Positions 24,013 through 33,788 are shown, counted from the first letter of the stretch. The stretch is DNA of 64,000 nt from Chelativorans sp. AA-79 (GCF_029457495.1 NZ_CP120363.1:1-64000); one strand, 5' to 3'. Program-made: numbers and translations. Notes: a model not told the origin generated them from the sequence alone.

Positions 24013-25529
24013 CCGAAGATCCCGTGGATGAACCAGCGATGCGACCCGGTCGCCGGATCCTCGCCGTCGCCGGCGCGATAGATCCAGAACCGCTCGCCGC
24101 CCTCGTCCTCGACCCGGAAATAATCCCGCACCGCATTCGTCTCGGCTTCGCGCCGCCACCACTCGCCGAATATGCGCTCCGGCCCGTCGGCGTGGGCGAC
24201 GCGGCGGCGGATGCCGCGCCAGGTAAACCAGGCCGGGGGATGATCGGGCAACAGCGCCATGGTGTCGATCGGTTCGGGCGGCGTTAGTAGTCGCGACGGC
24301 CGCGGCCAGTCGCCGCGCCAGCTCGCTCCGTCGTCCGGGGAGGTCGGGGCCACGCGCTTGACCGAACGTTCCGGCACGTCGCTCTCGACCGGAGCGAAAC
24401 GATAGAGGCGGCTTGGCCCGAGACGATTGGCGATGACGTCGATGAGGTCGGAGATGTCCGGCTCTTCCGGCTCGACCAGCGATGAGATCGCCTGGCGGTC
24501 GCGGATGGGCTCGACCAACGTCGCCGTCAGCGTCATGAGCTCGATACCGAAGCCGGGATCGATCTTCTCGATGCGATCGGTGAGAAGCCGCGTCAGGCGG
24601 CGCGCTTCGCGCACCGGAGTGGCCGTGCCGACGCGGATCGCCTCGATGCGGTTGTCGACGCGATGGAACAGAAGATCGAGCCGGCGCGCGCCGAGCCCTC
24701 TTTTCTCCAGACCGGCACAGAGCTGGTCGACCAGCCTGCCGGTATATTTCGTGATCGTGTCGGCGGCGCCGATCGGCTCGCCGAAGGCGCGACGGACCTC
24801 GACCAGCTCGGGGGGACGAACGGGCTCGAAGGGCTCGGGCGCGCGGCCCATGGCCTGGTCCAGGCGGCGCATGAGCTCGGGACCGAACCGGTGTGTGAGG
24901 GGCGCCTTCGGCGTGTCCTCAATGTCGCCGATCCGCTCGAAGCCCAGAACGTGAAGCCCTTCGATGATGTGTGCTGGCAGGTGCAGCGCCCGGATTGGGA
25001 GATCCCGCATGGCGGTCGCAGCCTGCCCGGCCGGGATGACGGCAATCGGCCGCGCCAGGAAACGGGCAGCGGCGTGTGCGGCGCCCCAGCTATCCGCCAC
25101 TGCGGCGCGTGCGGCAACGCCCGAGCCCCTCATGCGCGAAACAAGGTTGGCGAGCATTGCCTCCTCGCCGCCATGCAAATGGTCGGCGCCGCTGGTGTCG
25201 ATGATGAGGCCATCCGGCGGATCGGGCGAGACGATCGGTGCGTAGCGCAGTGCCCACAGCGCCAGGCGGTCGAGCGCCGCGGCATCTTCGGCTGGCTCGA
25301 GCTCGATGTTGACGAGACCGGGAACGAGGACCTGGGCTTTGCTCGCGGGCATGCCGATGCGCAGGCCGGCCTGACGCGCTGCCTCATCGAGAGCGAGGAC
25401 CTCGCGGCGGCGGCCGTGCCGGCCGAACATGACGATAGGCACATCAGCCGGCGGCGCCGAAGCGCCGAGCTTGCGGCGAAGCCGATCGGTCGGCCAGGTC
25501 GGCAGAAAGAGCGAGACGACCCTTGTCAT
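24009..25529 (-). CDS. imuB: ImuB, inactive Y-family polymerase-like protein
   Basis: A 506-residue ImuB protein, the Y-family-like adaptor that links ImuA and DnaE2 to the sliding clamp. It begins [19 protein letters not shown], typical of ImuB, and retains the Y-family palm segment [15 protein letters not shown] (about residues 137-151) without the full catalytic acid set of DinB. The C-terminal part (from about residue 440, [22 protein letters not shown]) is the family tail domain. The start at 25529 is set by homology; it lies within the end of imuA, giving an 86-base overlap, unusually long for this operon. The stop overlaps the dnaE2 start by four bases. Confidence 0.92.
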   Translation of the reverse strand: MTRVVSLFLPTWPTDRLRRKLGASAPPADVPIVMFGRHGRRREVLALDEAARQAGLRIGMPASKAQVLVPGLVNIELEPAEDAAALDRLALWALRYAPIVSPDPPDGLIIDTSGADHLHGGEEAMLANLVSRMRGSGVAARAAVADSWGAAHAAARFLARPIAVIPAGQAATAMRDLPIRALHLPAHIIEGLHVLGFERIGDIEDTPKAPLTHRFGPELMRRLDQAMGRAPEPFEPVRPPELVEVRRAFGEPIGAADTITKYTGRLVDQLCAGLEKRGLGARRLDLLFHRVDNRIEAIRVGTATPVREARRLTRLLTDRIEKIDPGFGIELMTLTATLVEPIRDRQAISSLVEPEEPDISDLIDVIANRLGPSRLYRFAPVESDVPERSVKRVAPTSPDDGASWRGDWPRPSRLLTPPEPIDTMALLPDHPPAWFTWRGIRRRVAHADGPERIFGEWWRREAETNAVRDYFRVEDEGGERFWIYRAGDGEDPATGSHRWFIHGIFG

Positions 25530-26232
25530 CACAGGATTCCACTTCAAAGTCGGCGCTCTCCCCTGCCCTGACGCGCAGCAGTTCGAGCCGCCAGCGGGGG
25601 CGGCCGACGCCGGGGACCGGAAGCGGTCGGGAAGGAAGAGTGGAGACGCGCCAGCGGCTGACCGCGGCCGTCGGTTGTCCAAAATCGGTGGCCTCGGTTT
25701 GCCGGCGCCACCGGCGAATAGCGATGCCGAGCGTGCCAGAGGCTTCGGCCGCAAGTTGCAGGCGGCGTGAGGCGGTCATCGGCAGGCGCGCCAATTCGGC
25801 GACGACAGCGCCGAGGCCGCCATGACGAAGACCTTCCTCGAAGCAGGCGAGAACGGCCGCCTCGTCGCCGGCCTCGACATAGATTACCCGGCCCGGCGGC
25901 AAGCCGGCCTGGGCAAGCGAGGGCGCGAACATATCTTGCCGGGTGACGCACCATAGGACGCGACCGCGCATTCTGGCGGCGACGCCGGCGGCCCAAAGGG
26001 CGGCGGCGGCCCCATCGACGGCCCCGTTGGCGCCGCCGGCAACCTCATGCAGCGCTCCGAGCGCCAGCCCACCTCCCGGCAATACCCGGTCGATCTCGGG
26101 GACGCCGAAAGGCAGGACCTCGCGACGGCGTGCAGAGCCACCCTCGAGCCGCGCGATGCGTTCTCGAAGCTGGGCGATATGAGGTTTTGCCGCGCGATCG
26201 GCCAAAATCCGGGTCTCCTGAGGGCTTTGCAA
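25444..26232 (-). CDS. imuA: ImuA, RecA-like mutasome protein
   Basis: A 262-residue ImuA, a RecA/SulA-related protein that works with ImuB and DnaE2 in damage-induced mutagenesis. It has the RecA-like core start VLPFGVPEIDRVLPGGGLAL (about residues 39-58), followed by the family segment ALHEVAGG and a WCVTRQDMFAPSLAQAGL motif. A canonical Walker A lysine is absent, as is usual for ImuA. The start at 26232 lies 20 bases from the LexA box at 26252-26266. Its last 28 residues overlap imuB in another frame. It is the first gene of the SOS operon. Confidence 0.9.
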   Translation of the reverse strand: MQSPQETRILADRAAKPHIAQLRERIARLEGGSARRREVLPFGVPEIDRVLPGGGLALGALHEVAGGANGAVDGAAAALWAAGVAARMRGRVLWCVTRQDMFAPSLAQAGLPPGRVIYVEAGDEAAVLACFEEGLRHGGLGAVVAELARLPMTASRRLQLAAEASGTLGIAIRRWRRQTEATDFGQPTAAVSRWRVSTLPSRPLPVPGVGRPRWRLELLRVRAGESADFEVESCDDKGRLALSADLADRSASPQARRFGAAG

Positions 26233-26251
26233 CGCGCCAATGGGCTGTTAT

Positions 26252-26266
26252 GTTCATTATTTGTTC
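26252..26266 (-). promoter_or_regulatory. LexA box (GTTC-N7-GTTC)
   Basis: A perfect alphaproteobacterial SOS box, GTTC-ATTATTT-GTTC, lies in an AT-rich patch 20 bases upstream of imuA and 129 bases upstream of the divergent UvrD-like gene. It should place the mutasome, and possibly the helicase, under host LexA control. Confidence 0.88.
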
Positions 26267-26394
26267 TCTTTCGGAAAATGAGTCAATCGGACTCCGGCGA
26301 GAGTCTTTCGGAAGCGAGCGGGGACCTTGGGGAAAGCAACGGCGCAGTATTGGCCGATTGTCGTTGCGAGTCAGGTGCATAGGAGCGGGGCGGC

Positions 26395-28464
26395 ATGGAT
26401 GCGGCGTATCTGGAAAAATTGAATGACGGACAGCGCGCCGCCGTCGTGCACGGCATGGGCCTGCCCGACGGCAGCGTTGGCGGGCCGCTGCTGATCATCG
26501 CCGGGGCGGGATCGGGCAAGACCAACACGCTGGCGCATCGCGTGGCGCAGCTCATTATCTCCGGAGCCGACCCTCGGCGCATCCTGCTGATGACGTTCTC
26601 ACGACGTGCCGCCGCCGAGATGGGCAAGCGCGTCGAGCGTATCTGCGCCAAGGTTCTCGGCGACAAGGCAGGAATCCTGACTGACGGGCTTGCGTGGTCC
26701 GGCACGTTCCATGGTATCGGCGCCCGGCTGTTGCGCGAATATGCCGTCGAGCTCGGGCTCGATCCGCAATTCACCATCCACGACCGCGAGGATTCCGCGG
26801 ACCTCATGAACCTCGTCCGGCACGATCTCGGCTTCTCGAAGATGGAAAGCCGGTTCCCCGCCAAGGGGACGTGCCTCTCCATCTATTCGCGCGTCGTCAA
26901 CGCCGAGGCGCCGCTCGACGAGATACTGCGCGCCAGCTTTCCTTGGTGCGCCGGCTGGGAGAAGGAGCTGCGCGAACTTTTCGCCGGCTATGTAGAGGCC
27001 AAGCAGGTCCAGAACGTCCTCGATTATGATGACCTGCTGCTCTACTGGGCGCAGACGATGGGAGACGCCACGCTGGCCGACGAGATCGGCGGCAAATGGG
27101 ATCACGTTCTGGTCGACGAATACCAGGACACGAACCGCCTGCAGGCGACTATTCTCACAGGGTTGAAGCCGGCCGGGCGTGGTCTGACCGTCGTCGGCGA
27201 CGACGCGCAAGCGATCTATTCTTTTCGGGCGGCGACGGTGCGCAACATCCTCGACTTCCCGGGGGAGTTCTCGCCGGCGGCCGACGTGATCACGCTCGAC
27301 CGCAATTACCGTTCGACCCAGCCGATCCTCGCCGCCGCGAACGGGGTGATTGGCTTGGCGCGGGAGCGGTTCACCAAGAACCTTTGGACCGATCGGCCCT
27401 CGAACGAGCGGCCGCGGTTGGTCACGGTGCGCGATGAGGCCGACCAGGCGAAATTCGTGGCGAACGAGGTATTGGAAAACCGAGAGAGCGGGATGCGCCT
27501 TAAGGATCAGGCGGTTCTGTTTCGGGCAAGCCATCACAGCGGGCCGCTTGAGATCGAACTGACGCGTCGCAACATTCCGTTCAAGAAATTCGGCGGCCTC
27601 AAATTCCTCGACAGCGCCCATGTCAAGGACATGCTGGCGGCCTTGCGTTTCGCGCAGAACCTGCGCGATCGGGTCTCGGGTTTCCGCGTGCTGCAGCTCC
27701 TGCCCGGCGTCGGGCCAGCTACGGCGCAAGCCGCGCTCGATGCCGTGGCAGACAGCGCCGACCCGATCGATACGCTCGACAATCTGCCCTGCCCTGCCCG
27801 CGCCCAGGCTGAATGGTCAGGCTTCGTCGAGCTGATCGCCGGCCTACGCTCCGGTTCGTCAGGATGGCCGGCAGAGATCGGGCAGGCCCGGTCCTGGTAC
27901 GAACCGCATCTCGAACGCATCCATGAGGACTTCGAGATGAGGCGGGCCGACCTGCTGCAGCTCGAAGACATCGCTGCCGGCTATCCGACCCGCGAGCGCT
28001 TTCTTACCGAACTCGCGCTCGATCCTCCGGACGCGACGTCAGGTCAGGCTGGTGTGCCCCTGCTCGACGAGGACTATCTGATCCTCTCGACGATCCATTC
28101 CGCCAAAGGCCAGGAATGGCACTCGGTCTTCGTGCTCAACACCGTCGATGGCTGCATTCCTTCCGACCTCGGCGTCGGCACGACAGATGAGATCGAGGAG
28201 GAGCGACGCCTGCTCTATGTCGCAATGACTCGCGCAAAGGACAGTCTCAATCTCGTCGTGCCGCAGCGCTTTTTCACCCACGGCCAGTCCTCGACCGGCG
28301 ATCGGCATGTCTATGCCTCGCGGACGCGGTTCATTCCGGCTAGTCTGCTGAAACTGTTCGAGTGCCGGACCTGGCCGGTGGTTGCACCTGGAGCCGCAGG
28401 CGACAGCGGTCCGCGACAGGTTCGCTTGGATGTCGGGGCGCGCATGCGCGGCATGTGGCGTTAG
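26395..28464 (+). CDS. UvrD/Rep-family ATP-dependent DNA helicase
   Basis: A 689-residue superfamily 1A helicase. Walker A is AGAGSGKTNT (residues about 36-45), motif II is DEYQDTN (about 241-247), motif III is GDDAQAIYSFRA, motif V is STIHSAKGQEWHSV and motif VI is LYVAMTRAKD. It is shorter than host UvrD (about 720 or more) and lacks the usual C-terminal tail, as expected for a plasmid-borne copy. It may unwind damaged or transferred DNA, or support translesion synthesis with DinB, whose gene follows after 42 bases. It diverges from imuA across the LexA-box region, so it may share SOS control. Confidence 0.9.
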   Translation: MDAAYLEKLNDGQRAAVVHGMGLPDGSVGGPLLIIAGAGSGKTNTLAHRVAQLIISGADPRRILLMTFSRRAAAEMGKRVERICAKVLGDKAGILTDGLAWSGTFHGIGARLLREYAVELGLDPQFTIHDREDSADLMNLVRHDLGFSKMESRFPAKGTCLSIYSRVVNAEAPLDEILRASFPWCAGWEKELRELFAGYVEAKQVQNVLDYDDLLLYWAQTMGDATLADEIGGKWDHVLVDEYQDTNRLQATILTGLKPAGRGLTVVGDDAQAIYSFRAATVRNILDFPGEFSPAADVITLDRNYRSTQPILAAANGVIGLARERFTKNLWTDRPSNERPRLVTVRDEADQAKFVANEVLENRESGMRLKDQAVLFRASHHSGPLEIELTRRNIPFKKFGGLKFLDSAHVKDMLAALRFAQNLRDRVSGFRVLQLLPGVGPATAQAALDAVADSADPIDTLDNLPCPARAQAEWSGFVELIAGLRSGSSGWPAEIGQARSWYEPHLERIHEDFEMRRADLLQLEDIAAGYPTRERFLTELALDPPDATSGQAGVPLLDEDYLILSTIHSAKGQEWHSVFVLNTVDGCIPSDLGVGTTDEIEEERRLLYVAMTRAKDSLNLVVPQRFFTHGQSSTGDRHVYASRTRFIPASLLKLFECRTWPVVAPGAAGDSGPRQVRLDVGARMRGMWR

Positions 28465-28506
28465 ATGGAGATGGCGTCACCGAGCTTGCGCAGGAAGGAG
28501 GCGCCG

Positions 28507-29634
28507 ATGACAGAGGAATTGGTCGGCGCCGCACCGTTTGACACCGGCGAAAAGCAAGGTGAGAAACCCGTCCGCAAAATAATACATTGCGACATGGATG
28601 CTTATTATGCCGCGGTCGAGCAGCGCGACAATCCCGAGCTGCGCGGCAAACCGGTAGCCGTCGGCGGGTCGGCCGCCCGTGGCGTCGTCGCGGCGGCAAG
28701 TTACGAAGCGCGCGCCTTCGGCGTGCGATCAGCTTTGCCTTCGGTGACCGCGAAACGCCGCTGCCCCGAGCTGATCTTCGTCAAACCCCGCTTCGACGTC
28801 TATCGGGCAGTTTCGGCGCAGATTCGCGAGATCTTCGCCGAGCATACCGATCTCATCGAACCACTCTCGCTCGACGAGGCCTATCTCGACGTCACCGAGA
28901 ACAAGCAGAACATCGGCATCGCCACCGAGATCGCGACCCTGATCCGTGCTCGGATCAAAGAGGTGACCGGGCTCAACGCATCGGCCGGGATTTCCTACTG
29001 CAAGTTTTTGGCAAAAATGGCGAGCGATCTCAACAAGCCCAACGGCCAGGCCGTCATCACCCCCGCTATGGGACCGGGTTTCGTGGCGACATTGCCGGTG
29101 AAGAAGTTCCACGGCATTGGACCGGCGACAGCCGCGAAGATGGAGAACCTTGGGATCGAAACGGGCGCCGACCTACGTGAGAAGCCGTTGGCGTTCCTGC
29201 AGGAACATTTTGGCAAGGCGGGCGGGTGGTACTACCGGATCGCGCGGGGGAGTGATGATCGTCCCGTGCAGCCGGACCGGCCGCGCAAATCTATCGGCGC
29301 CGAAGACACGTTTACGTCCGACATCTTCGAGCTCGAAGTGGCCAAGGCGGAGTTGGCGCCCCTGGTCGCTAAGGTCTGGCGTCATTGCGAGGACCGCGGC
29401 TTCTCCGGCAAGACGGTGACCGTGAAGGTGAAATATGCGGACTTCCAGATTATCACCCGGAGCCGAACCATTCACGGATCCATCCGGTGCGAAGGCAAGC
29501 TGCGCGAGCTTGCGGTCAGCCTCCTGGAAGCGACGTTTCCGGCATCGAAAGGCATCCGCTTGTTGGGGATCACACTTTCATCCCCGGTATCGGAATCTGA
29601 TACGCTTGAGGCCCAGCTTTCGTTACCGATCTGA
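28507..29634 (+). CDS. dinB: DNA polymerase IV
   Basis: A 375-residue Y-family polymerase IV for translesion synthesis. Catalytic motifs are intact: HCDMDAYYAAVE (about residues 26-37) and SLDEAYLDVT (about 119-128). The helix-hairpin-helix region (FHGIGPATAAKMENLGIETG) and the little-finger domain follow. The C terminus ends QLSLPI, which resembles the beta-clamp binding motif QL-S/D-LF. The start at 28507 has AAGGAGG upstream, better than an in-frame ATG at 28465. It lies 42 bases after the UvrD-like gene and completes a cassette with the imuABC mutasome on the other strand. Confidence 0.95.
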   Translation: MTEELVGAAPFDTGEKQGEKPVRKIIHCDMDAYYAAVEQRDNPELRGKPVAVGGSAARGVVAAASYEARAFGVRSALPSVTAKRRCPELIFVKPRFDVYRAVSAQIREIFAEHTDLIEPLSLDEAYLDVTENKQNIGIATEIATLIRARIKEVTGLNASAGISYCKFLAKMASDLNKPNGQAVITPAMGPGFVATLPVKKFHGIGPATAAKMENLGIETGADLREKPLAFLQEHFGKAGGWYYRIARGSDDRPVQPDRPRKSIGAEDTFTSDIFELEVAKAELAPLVAKVWRHCEDRGFSGKTVTVKVKYADFQIITRSRTIHGSIRCEGKLRELAVSLLEATFPASKGIRLLGITLSSPVSESDTLEAQLSLPI

Positions 29635-29755
29635 ATTGTGTGCCACCGAGTGCAGTCCAAACTCGTCAATATCGCGCGGTTGTGATCAAAAGTCGTCGCA
29701 CAATCTGGACAATCCGGACGTTCTGCACTATCTATGCCTTGAAACGTTGGAGGCG

Positions 29756-30475
29756 ATGATGGTCGCAACAGCTCGCAAACCCGGAACTGACATGCAGCTC
29801 AATGTAAGCCGCGCGGCGGTTGCCGACATTCTCGATGTGCTCGCGCGTCACAATCCGGGCGTTCCCAAGGCAGCATTGAAGGGCAAGAGCAAGGTCGTTG
29901 CCGCAGTTGCAGCTGCCACTGTGGGGCTGTCCGAGGAACAGCAACGGCGTATCCTGGCCTATGAGAAAGTGCTCGGGAAGACCATGGAATCGGTTGTTGC
30001 TGACCTTGGCGGTGAGCATCCTGACGAGCTTATCAGGGTCGAAGCCGACAAAATCGTCGAGATCAGCCAAGGTGAAGGTCTGGGTGATCTGCTGGATGAG
30101 TCCGAGGGTCGTCGGCGGCTCGAGGCGATCGCGGCGCCGGTTCGCCTCGAAGACTGGGCTGGCCCGGTCGCTGGACCGAGTGAGATCGAGCGCAAGTTCG
30201 GCACACGACGGTCTACGCTTCACGAATGGCAGAAGCGCGGGGCGGTAATCGGCCTTCTACGGGGGGAACGCAAGCATGTTTTCCCTCTCGCACAGTTCGT
30301 CGATGGCCGACCGATTGAGGGTATGTCCGAAATCGTGCGTGTGATCGGCAATCCACGGGCGGCCTGGCAATGGCTCGTTCAGTCCAAGCCGAGCATCGGA
30401 GGAGCTCCTCTGGAACGCCTCAAGAAGGGACACGTCTCTCAGGTCGTCGAAGCGGCCGAACGCGATTTCGGCTGA
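29756..30475 (+). CDS. Xre/MbcA/ParS-type antitoxin of RES toxin, long form
   Basis: A 239-residue protein that occupies the antitoxin position before a RES toxin. The middle (VVADLGGEHPDELIRVEADKI) and the C-terminal region, ending in an RVIGNPRAAWQWL-like segment that matches the DUF2384/MbcA antitoxin end, support this. A helix-turn-helix-like stretch (SEIERKFGTRRSTLHEWQKR, about residues 142-161) would bind the operator. It is longer than typical Xre antitoxins (about 140), with an extra Ala/Lys-rich N-terminal region. TTGGAGGCG precedes two tandem ATG codons at 29756 and 29759. The toxin start follows the stop by two bases. Confidence 0.75.
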   Translation: MMVATARKPGTDMQLNVSRAAVADILDVLARHNPGVPKAALKGKSKVVAAVAAATVGLSEEQQRRILAYEKVLGKTMESVVADLGGEHPDELIRVEADKIVEISQGEGLGDLLDESEGRRRLEAIAAPVRLEDWAGPVAGPSEIERKFGTRRSTLHEWQKRGAVIGLLRGERKHVFPLAQFVDGRPIEGMSEIVRVIGNPRAAWQWLVQSKPSIGGAPLERLKKGHVSQVVEAAERDFG

Positions 30476-30477
30476 CC

Positions 30478-31059
30478 GTGAAGCTGGATCCGAAAGTCGT
30501 CGCGGAACTGGCCATTCCGTTCCGCCCCTTGGCCTATTTGCGCGTTATGCCCAAGGTCCATGCCGGCATGCCTCTCGGCATGGGCTTTGGGCAGACGCGG
30601 TTTTCCGCTCCGGACAACTCGTTCAAGGTTCTCTACATCGCACGCGACATCGCTACGGCAATTGCCGAGACGATCATCCGGGATCGGTTTGAGGGGCGAG
30701 CAAAGCGTATCCTCGACTTCACGGAGGTGGACGATTGGGCCTTTTCCGAAGTGTCGACGACAGGTCCGTTGACGGTGCTCGACCTTCGGACCACGGGTCT
30801 GCTCAGACTGGGCGTGTCCACCAATGCGGCGCGCGCTAAGAGCCATGCAACAGGGAAGCGGTTGAGCCACGCGCTCTATCATCGTTTTGCGATCGACGGC
30901 ATCCTCTACGCATCGAGGCTGACTTCGGCGGAGTGTGTTGCCGTCTATGATCGGGCCGTCCCTACCAAATTGGTTTCGACCTCCGCGAAAAGTCTTGTCC
31001 GAAATCCTTACCTGATTGATGCGCTTCGATCACTGAACGTGACAGTGCGGGCTTCCTGA
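30478..31059 (+). CDS. RES-domain toxin
   Basis: A 193-residue RES-family toxin; characterised members degrade NAD+. Family features are GMGFGQTRFSAPDNSFKVLY (about residues 35-54, the position of the R-x-G-x-R-F motif), the AIAETIIRDRF helix with the conserved Glu (about 63-73), and a SHALYHRFAIDGILYAS segment near the end. The proposed start is GTG 30478, two bases after the antitoxin stop, giving a length typical of the family; an upstream in-frame ATG at 30370 would lie inside the antitoxin gene. The pair follows dinB and would act as an addiction module on the element. Confidence 0.8.
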   Translation: MKLDPKVVAELAIPFRPLAYLRVMPKVHAGMPLGMGFGQTRFSAPDNSFKVLYIARDIATAIAETIIRDRFEGRAKRILDFTEVDDWAFSEVSTTGPLTVLDLRTTGLLRLGVSTNAARAKSHATGKRLSHALYHRFAIDGILYASRLTSAECVAVYDRAVPTKLVSTSAKSLVRNPYLIDALRSLNVTVRAS

Positions 31060-31313
31060 TAGATTCAATGCTGAGCAATGAAAGGGACAACCCAGGTTTC
31101 GATTCCTTGCGGCACGGCGAGCCTCTTGTGTCGCGCAATTCGTGAAATCTGCTACGACGCAGGCTTCAGCTTGCCCATGTCATAGGTGCCTACCAGGCCG
31201 GTGTAGCGACTGTCAGCACGTTTGTTGGTGCGGATTCCAGAGGGTTGCGCCGACCCGAAAACCGTGAATCAATCGAGATGGGGACGCGGCGGCCTTCGGA
31301 GTGTGTCGAGGTA

Positions 31314-32510
31314 ATGCGACGTTTCAGACTTGCTGGCCAGGTTATCAACGAAACGGATTCAGGCCTGCAGAGTATTTTGGCGAATGCGTATGATTTACGC
31401 ATTCGACCTCTCTGCCTTTGTCGGGAGCCCGGCTTGGCGATGTATATTGCGCGCGTCGGCACTCAGTACGTTGTCAAACGAATGCCGCTGTCCGGGAGCG
31501 GGCATGACCCTCAATGCCCATCCTATGAAGCGCCTGACGAACTCTCGGGCCTCGGTGTGCTGATGGCCAGCGCCATTCAGGTGGATCCGGAGACCGGCAT
31601 TTCGGCACTCAAGGTCAGTTTCACTCTCACAAAAACAGGCTCGCGCCCAACACCGGTAAGCAGTTCTGGAGGCACTGAAGACGTCAGCGGCGACCCTAAG
31701 AAATTATCCCTACGAAGTTTGCTGCACTACCTATGGCATCAGGCTGAGCTGACGGAATGGACCTCTCGATGGCAAGGCAAACGTCACTGGTGGAACATTC
31801 GGTGGCACCTCATCGAAGCCGCGCGACAAATGGTTGTGAAGGGCGGTACGCTAGCTGACGTCATGTTTGTTCCAGAGTCGTTTCGCGCCACGGACAAGGC
31901 AGCGATCGAACAGCGGCGTGCTGCTGAACTGGCTCCGAGTGTTGCATCCACGAGAGGGCCCCGACGCTTGATGATCCTGGTCGGTGAGGTCAAGGAAATT
32001 ATCCCGGCTCGCAGCGGTCATCGCCTGATCATCAAGCACATGCCGGGCTTCCCCTTTATGCTGGACGATAGTCTGCATCGCCGCCTGCAGGTCCGATATG
32101 AAAATGAGCTAGCTCTCTGGGCCGCTGATGATGCGTCGCACCTCATGATAATCGCCACCTTTGGTCTTTCGTCGGCGGGACTGGCAAGCGCTGAGGAATT
32201 GGCATTGATGGTGGTCGCGGAGAATTGGGTCCCCTACGAATCGCTCTATGAGAAGAAATTGGTAGACGTCTTGGCGAAGGTAAAGCTACGGAGCGTCAAG
32301 GGTCTGCGCTACAATCTTCCTATAGACTTGCCTTTCGCGGCGGCATGGCTGCAACGTCATCCTGTGCCGCTTGCCATGTATGTCGTTCCTCCGTCAGCGG
32401 ACAAGGTCTATGAAGAGGCGCTTGGTGAGCTCATTGCCTCGAGGCCAGAGGTTGACGCTTGGGTTTGGCGCACGGTGGAAGGTGACATGCCGCCACTACC
32501 CTTTCGGTGA
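31314..32510 (+). CDS. DUF1173 family protein, copy 2
   Basis: A 398-residue DUF1173 protein, full-length paralogue of the gene at 3048-4247. The putative metal ligands C34-x-C36 and H64-x3-C68 are at the same positions, the central WWNIRWHLIEAARQMVVKGG and the C-terminal VEGDMPPLPFR are conserved, and differences are spread evenly. Its codon third positions look less GC-rich than those of copy 1, suggesting a different history or longer residence. The start at 31314 has GAGGT upstream. It is rightward, 254 bases after the RES toxin gene. The function is unknown; two copies in one element are unusual. Confidence 0.85.
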   Translation: MRRFRLAGQVINETDSGLQSILANAYDLRIRPLCLCREPGLAMYIARVGTQYVVKRMPLSGSGHDPQCPSYEAPDELSGLGVLMASAIQVDPETGISALKVSFTLTKTGSRPTPVSSSGGTEDVSGDPKKLSLRSLLHYLWHQAELTEWTSRWQGKRHWWNIRWHLIEAARQMVVKGGTLADVMFVPESFRATDKAAIEQRRAAELAPSVASTRGPRRLMILVGEVKEIIPARSGHRLIIKHMPGFPFMLDDSLHRRLQVRYENELALWAADDASHLMIIATFGLSSAGLASAEELALMVVAENWVPYESLYEKKLVDVLAKVKLRSVKGLRYNLPIDLPFAAAWLQRHPVPLAMYVVPPSADKVYEEALGELIASRPEVDAWVWRTVEGDMPPLPFR

Positions 32511-32718
32511 CTTCATTCTTTCGACCGTTCTTGCGGTAGTCACTTGTCGCGAAAAGCGGCTCTCTCTCCATGTAGCCACTGACGCTCGATCAGGCGAAGG
32601 TGGACAAGACGTCAAGAGGCGGGCCTCCAATACCGCTCATGCTTGTCTTCGAGGGCCCAAACGAAGGTACGGCTCGCAAAGTCACCGCCAGCGAACAAAA
32701 AATGCGTTCTGGCAACCA

Positions 32719-33057
32719 TTATGAGCGTTGCGATGTAGGGTCCTCTACGAGATGGACTATGCCTGCGACTTCTGAGACCGGAACGACGAAGGCCAGTCCG
32801 TGGCCAGGTGCCGTCAGTTCAGCGGCTTCCACGATCTTCTGAAGGATCACTGACTTCATATCCGCCGGAACAACGGTGAAAACGATCTCTTTTTCTGGTT
32901 CGATCTGGATTCCGAATACACGCATTTGTTCGTTGCGTCCGATTCCACGCGCGAGCAGAATGGTGCCGCCATGTGCGCCGGCCTCCATAGAGGCTTTGAG
33001 AACTGTGTCGCCCCAGCCTTTGCGAACGATACTGACGATCAGGCAAGGGTCCTTCAT
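32719..33057 (-). CDS. P-II-like regulatory protein
   Basis: A 112-residue protein of the PII/GlnB-like fold. The ferredoxin-like strands are visible as CLIVSIVRKGWGDTVLKASMEAG at the N terminus and EIVFTVVPADMKSVILQKIV in the middle, with HGLAFVVPV near the end. It lacks the full T-loop of classical GlnB with its uridylylated Tyr. Proteins of this kind are encoded next to DUF1538 membrane proteins and probably control them by small-molecule binding. The start overlaps the stop of the DUF1538 gene by four bases (33054-33057). The upstream partner is truncated, so the operon may no longer work. Confidence 0.75.
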   Translation of the reverse strand: MKDPCLIVSIVRKGWGDTVLKASMEAGAHGGTILLARGIGRNEQMRVFGIQIEPEKEIVFTVVPADMKSVILQKIVEAAELTAPGHGLAFVVPVSEVAGIVHLVEDPTSQRS

Positions 33058-33788
33058 TTCTCCTGCTCCCGTGTACGGCTCATCCGGATAAGAAATCCCA
33101 ACAACATGACAGATGTGATCGGCGCGAGGGCGATGAGGGCGACGAAGCCGAAGCCCTGCACAACTGGCTCCAGACCTCCCAACGCTGTGGAGGCGCCGAG
33201 AGCTAGCGCGAGAAGAAAGCTGTTAGCCAAGGGTCCTGTCGCAACACCGCCGCTATCGACGGCGATCATGACGAAATCCTTGTCGCTAAACCACATCAGG
33301 CCGCTCACCAGAAGATAACCCGGAATCAGAAGATAAAGCAGCGGGATACCATAGGCGATCCTCAACATGCCGATCCCGGTCCACAGCGCGACGCCGGCAC
33401 AAACGGCATAAAGTACCAGCGAGCCGCGAATGGAGCCACTCGACGCCTCCTCTACCTCGCCAGCCAGGATGCGTACCGCAGGTTCACCCCAGGTGGTCAG
33501 AAAACCCAGCACGAGGCCGATGAGTACGAACAGCCATGTCGCGTTCAGTCTGCCGAGGGCTTCACCTACTGCCAGACCGAAGGGCAGGAAGCCTATGCCC
33601 ATGCCAAGAAGGAACAGGAATAGGCCAAATGCTGCAATTGCCGTCCCTTTCAGGACGTCGGCCACCTGCTGGCGTGGCAACCTCAGCAGGAATATCTGAA
33701 ACAAGAGGAAGAGCACGATCAGTGGGACGATGGCGATCGCCACGCTCCAAATGGTCGACTGGAGTTCTTCAAGCCAAGTTTCCGTCAC
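33054..33788 (-). CDS. DUF1538 membrane protein
   Basis: A 244-residue polytopic membrane protein of the DUF1538 family, thought to be a transporter of unknown substrate. At least six hydrophobic stretches are visible, for example IVPLIVLFLLFQIFLLRL near residue 20, a second around 45-65 and a third around 90-105. Conserved Gly/Asn-rich turns such as GEALGRLNATWLF and TTWGEPAVRILA (about residues 105-116) match the family. The start at 33788 overlaps the stop of another DUF1538 segment (33785) by four bases. The PII-like gene follows, also overlapping, forming a DUF1538-DUF1538-PII operon whose first gene is broken. Confidence 0.8.
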   Translation of the reverse strand: MTETWLEELQSTIWSVAIAIVPLIVLFLLFQIFLLRLPRQQVADVLKGTAIAAFGLFLFLLGMGIGFLPFGLAVGEALGRLNATWLFVLIGLVLGFLTTWGEPAVRILAGEVEEASSGSIRGSLVLYAVCAGVALWTGIGMLRIAYGIPLLYLLIPGYLLVSGLMWFSDKDFVMIAVDSGGVATGPLANSFLLALALGASTALGGLEPVVQGFGFVALIALAPITSVMLLGFLIRMSRTREQEK

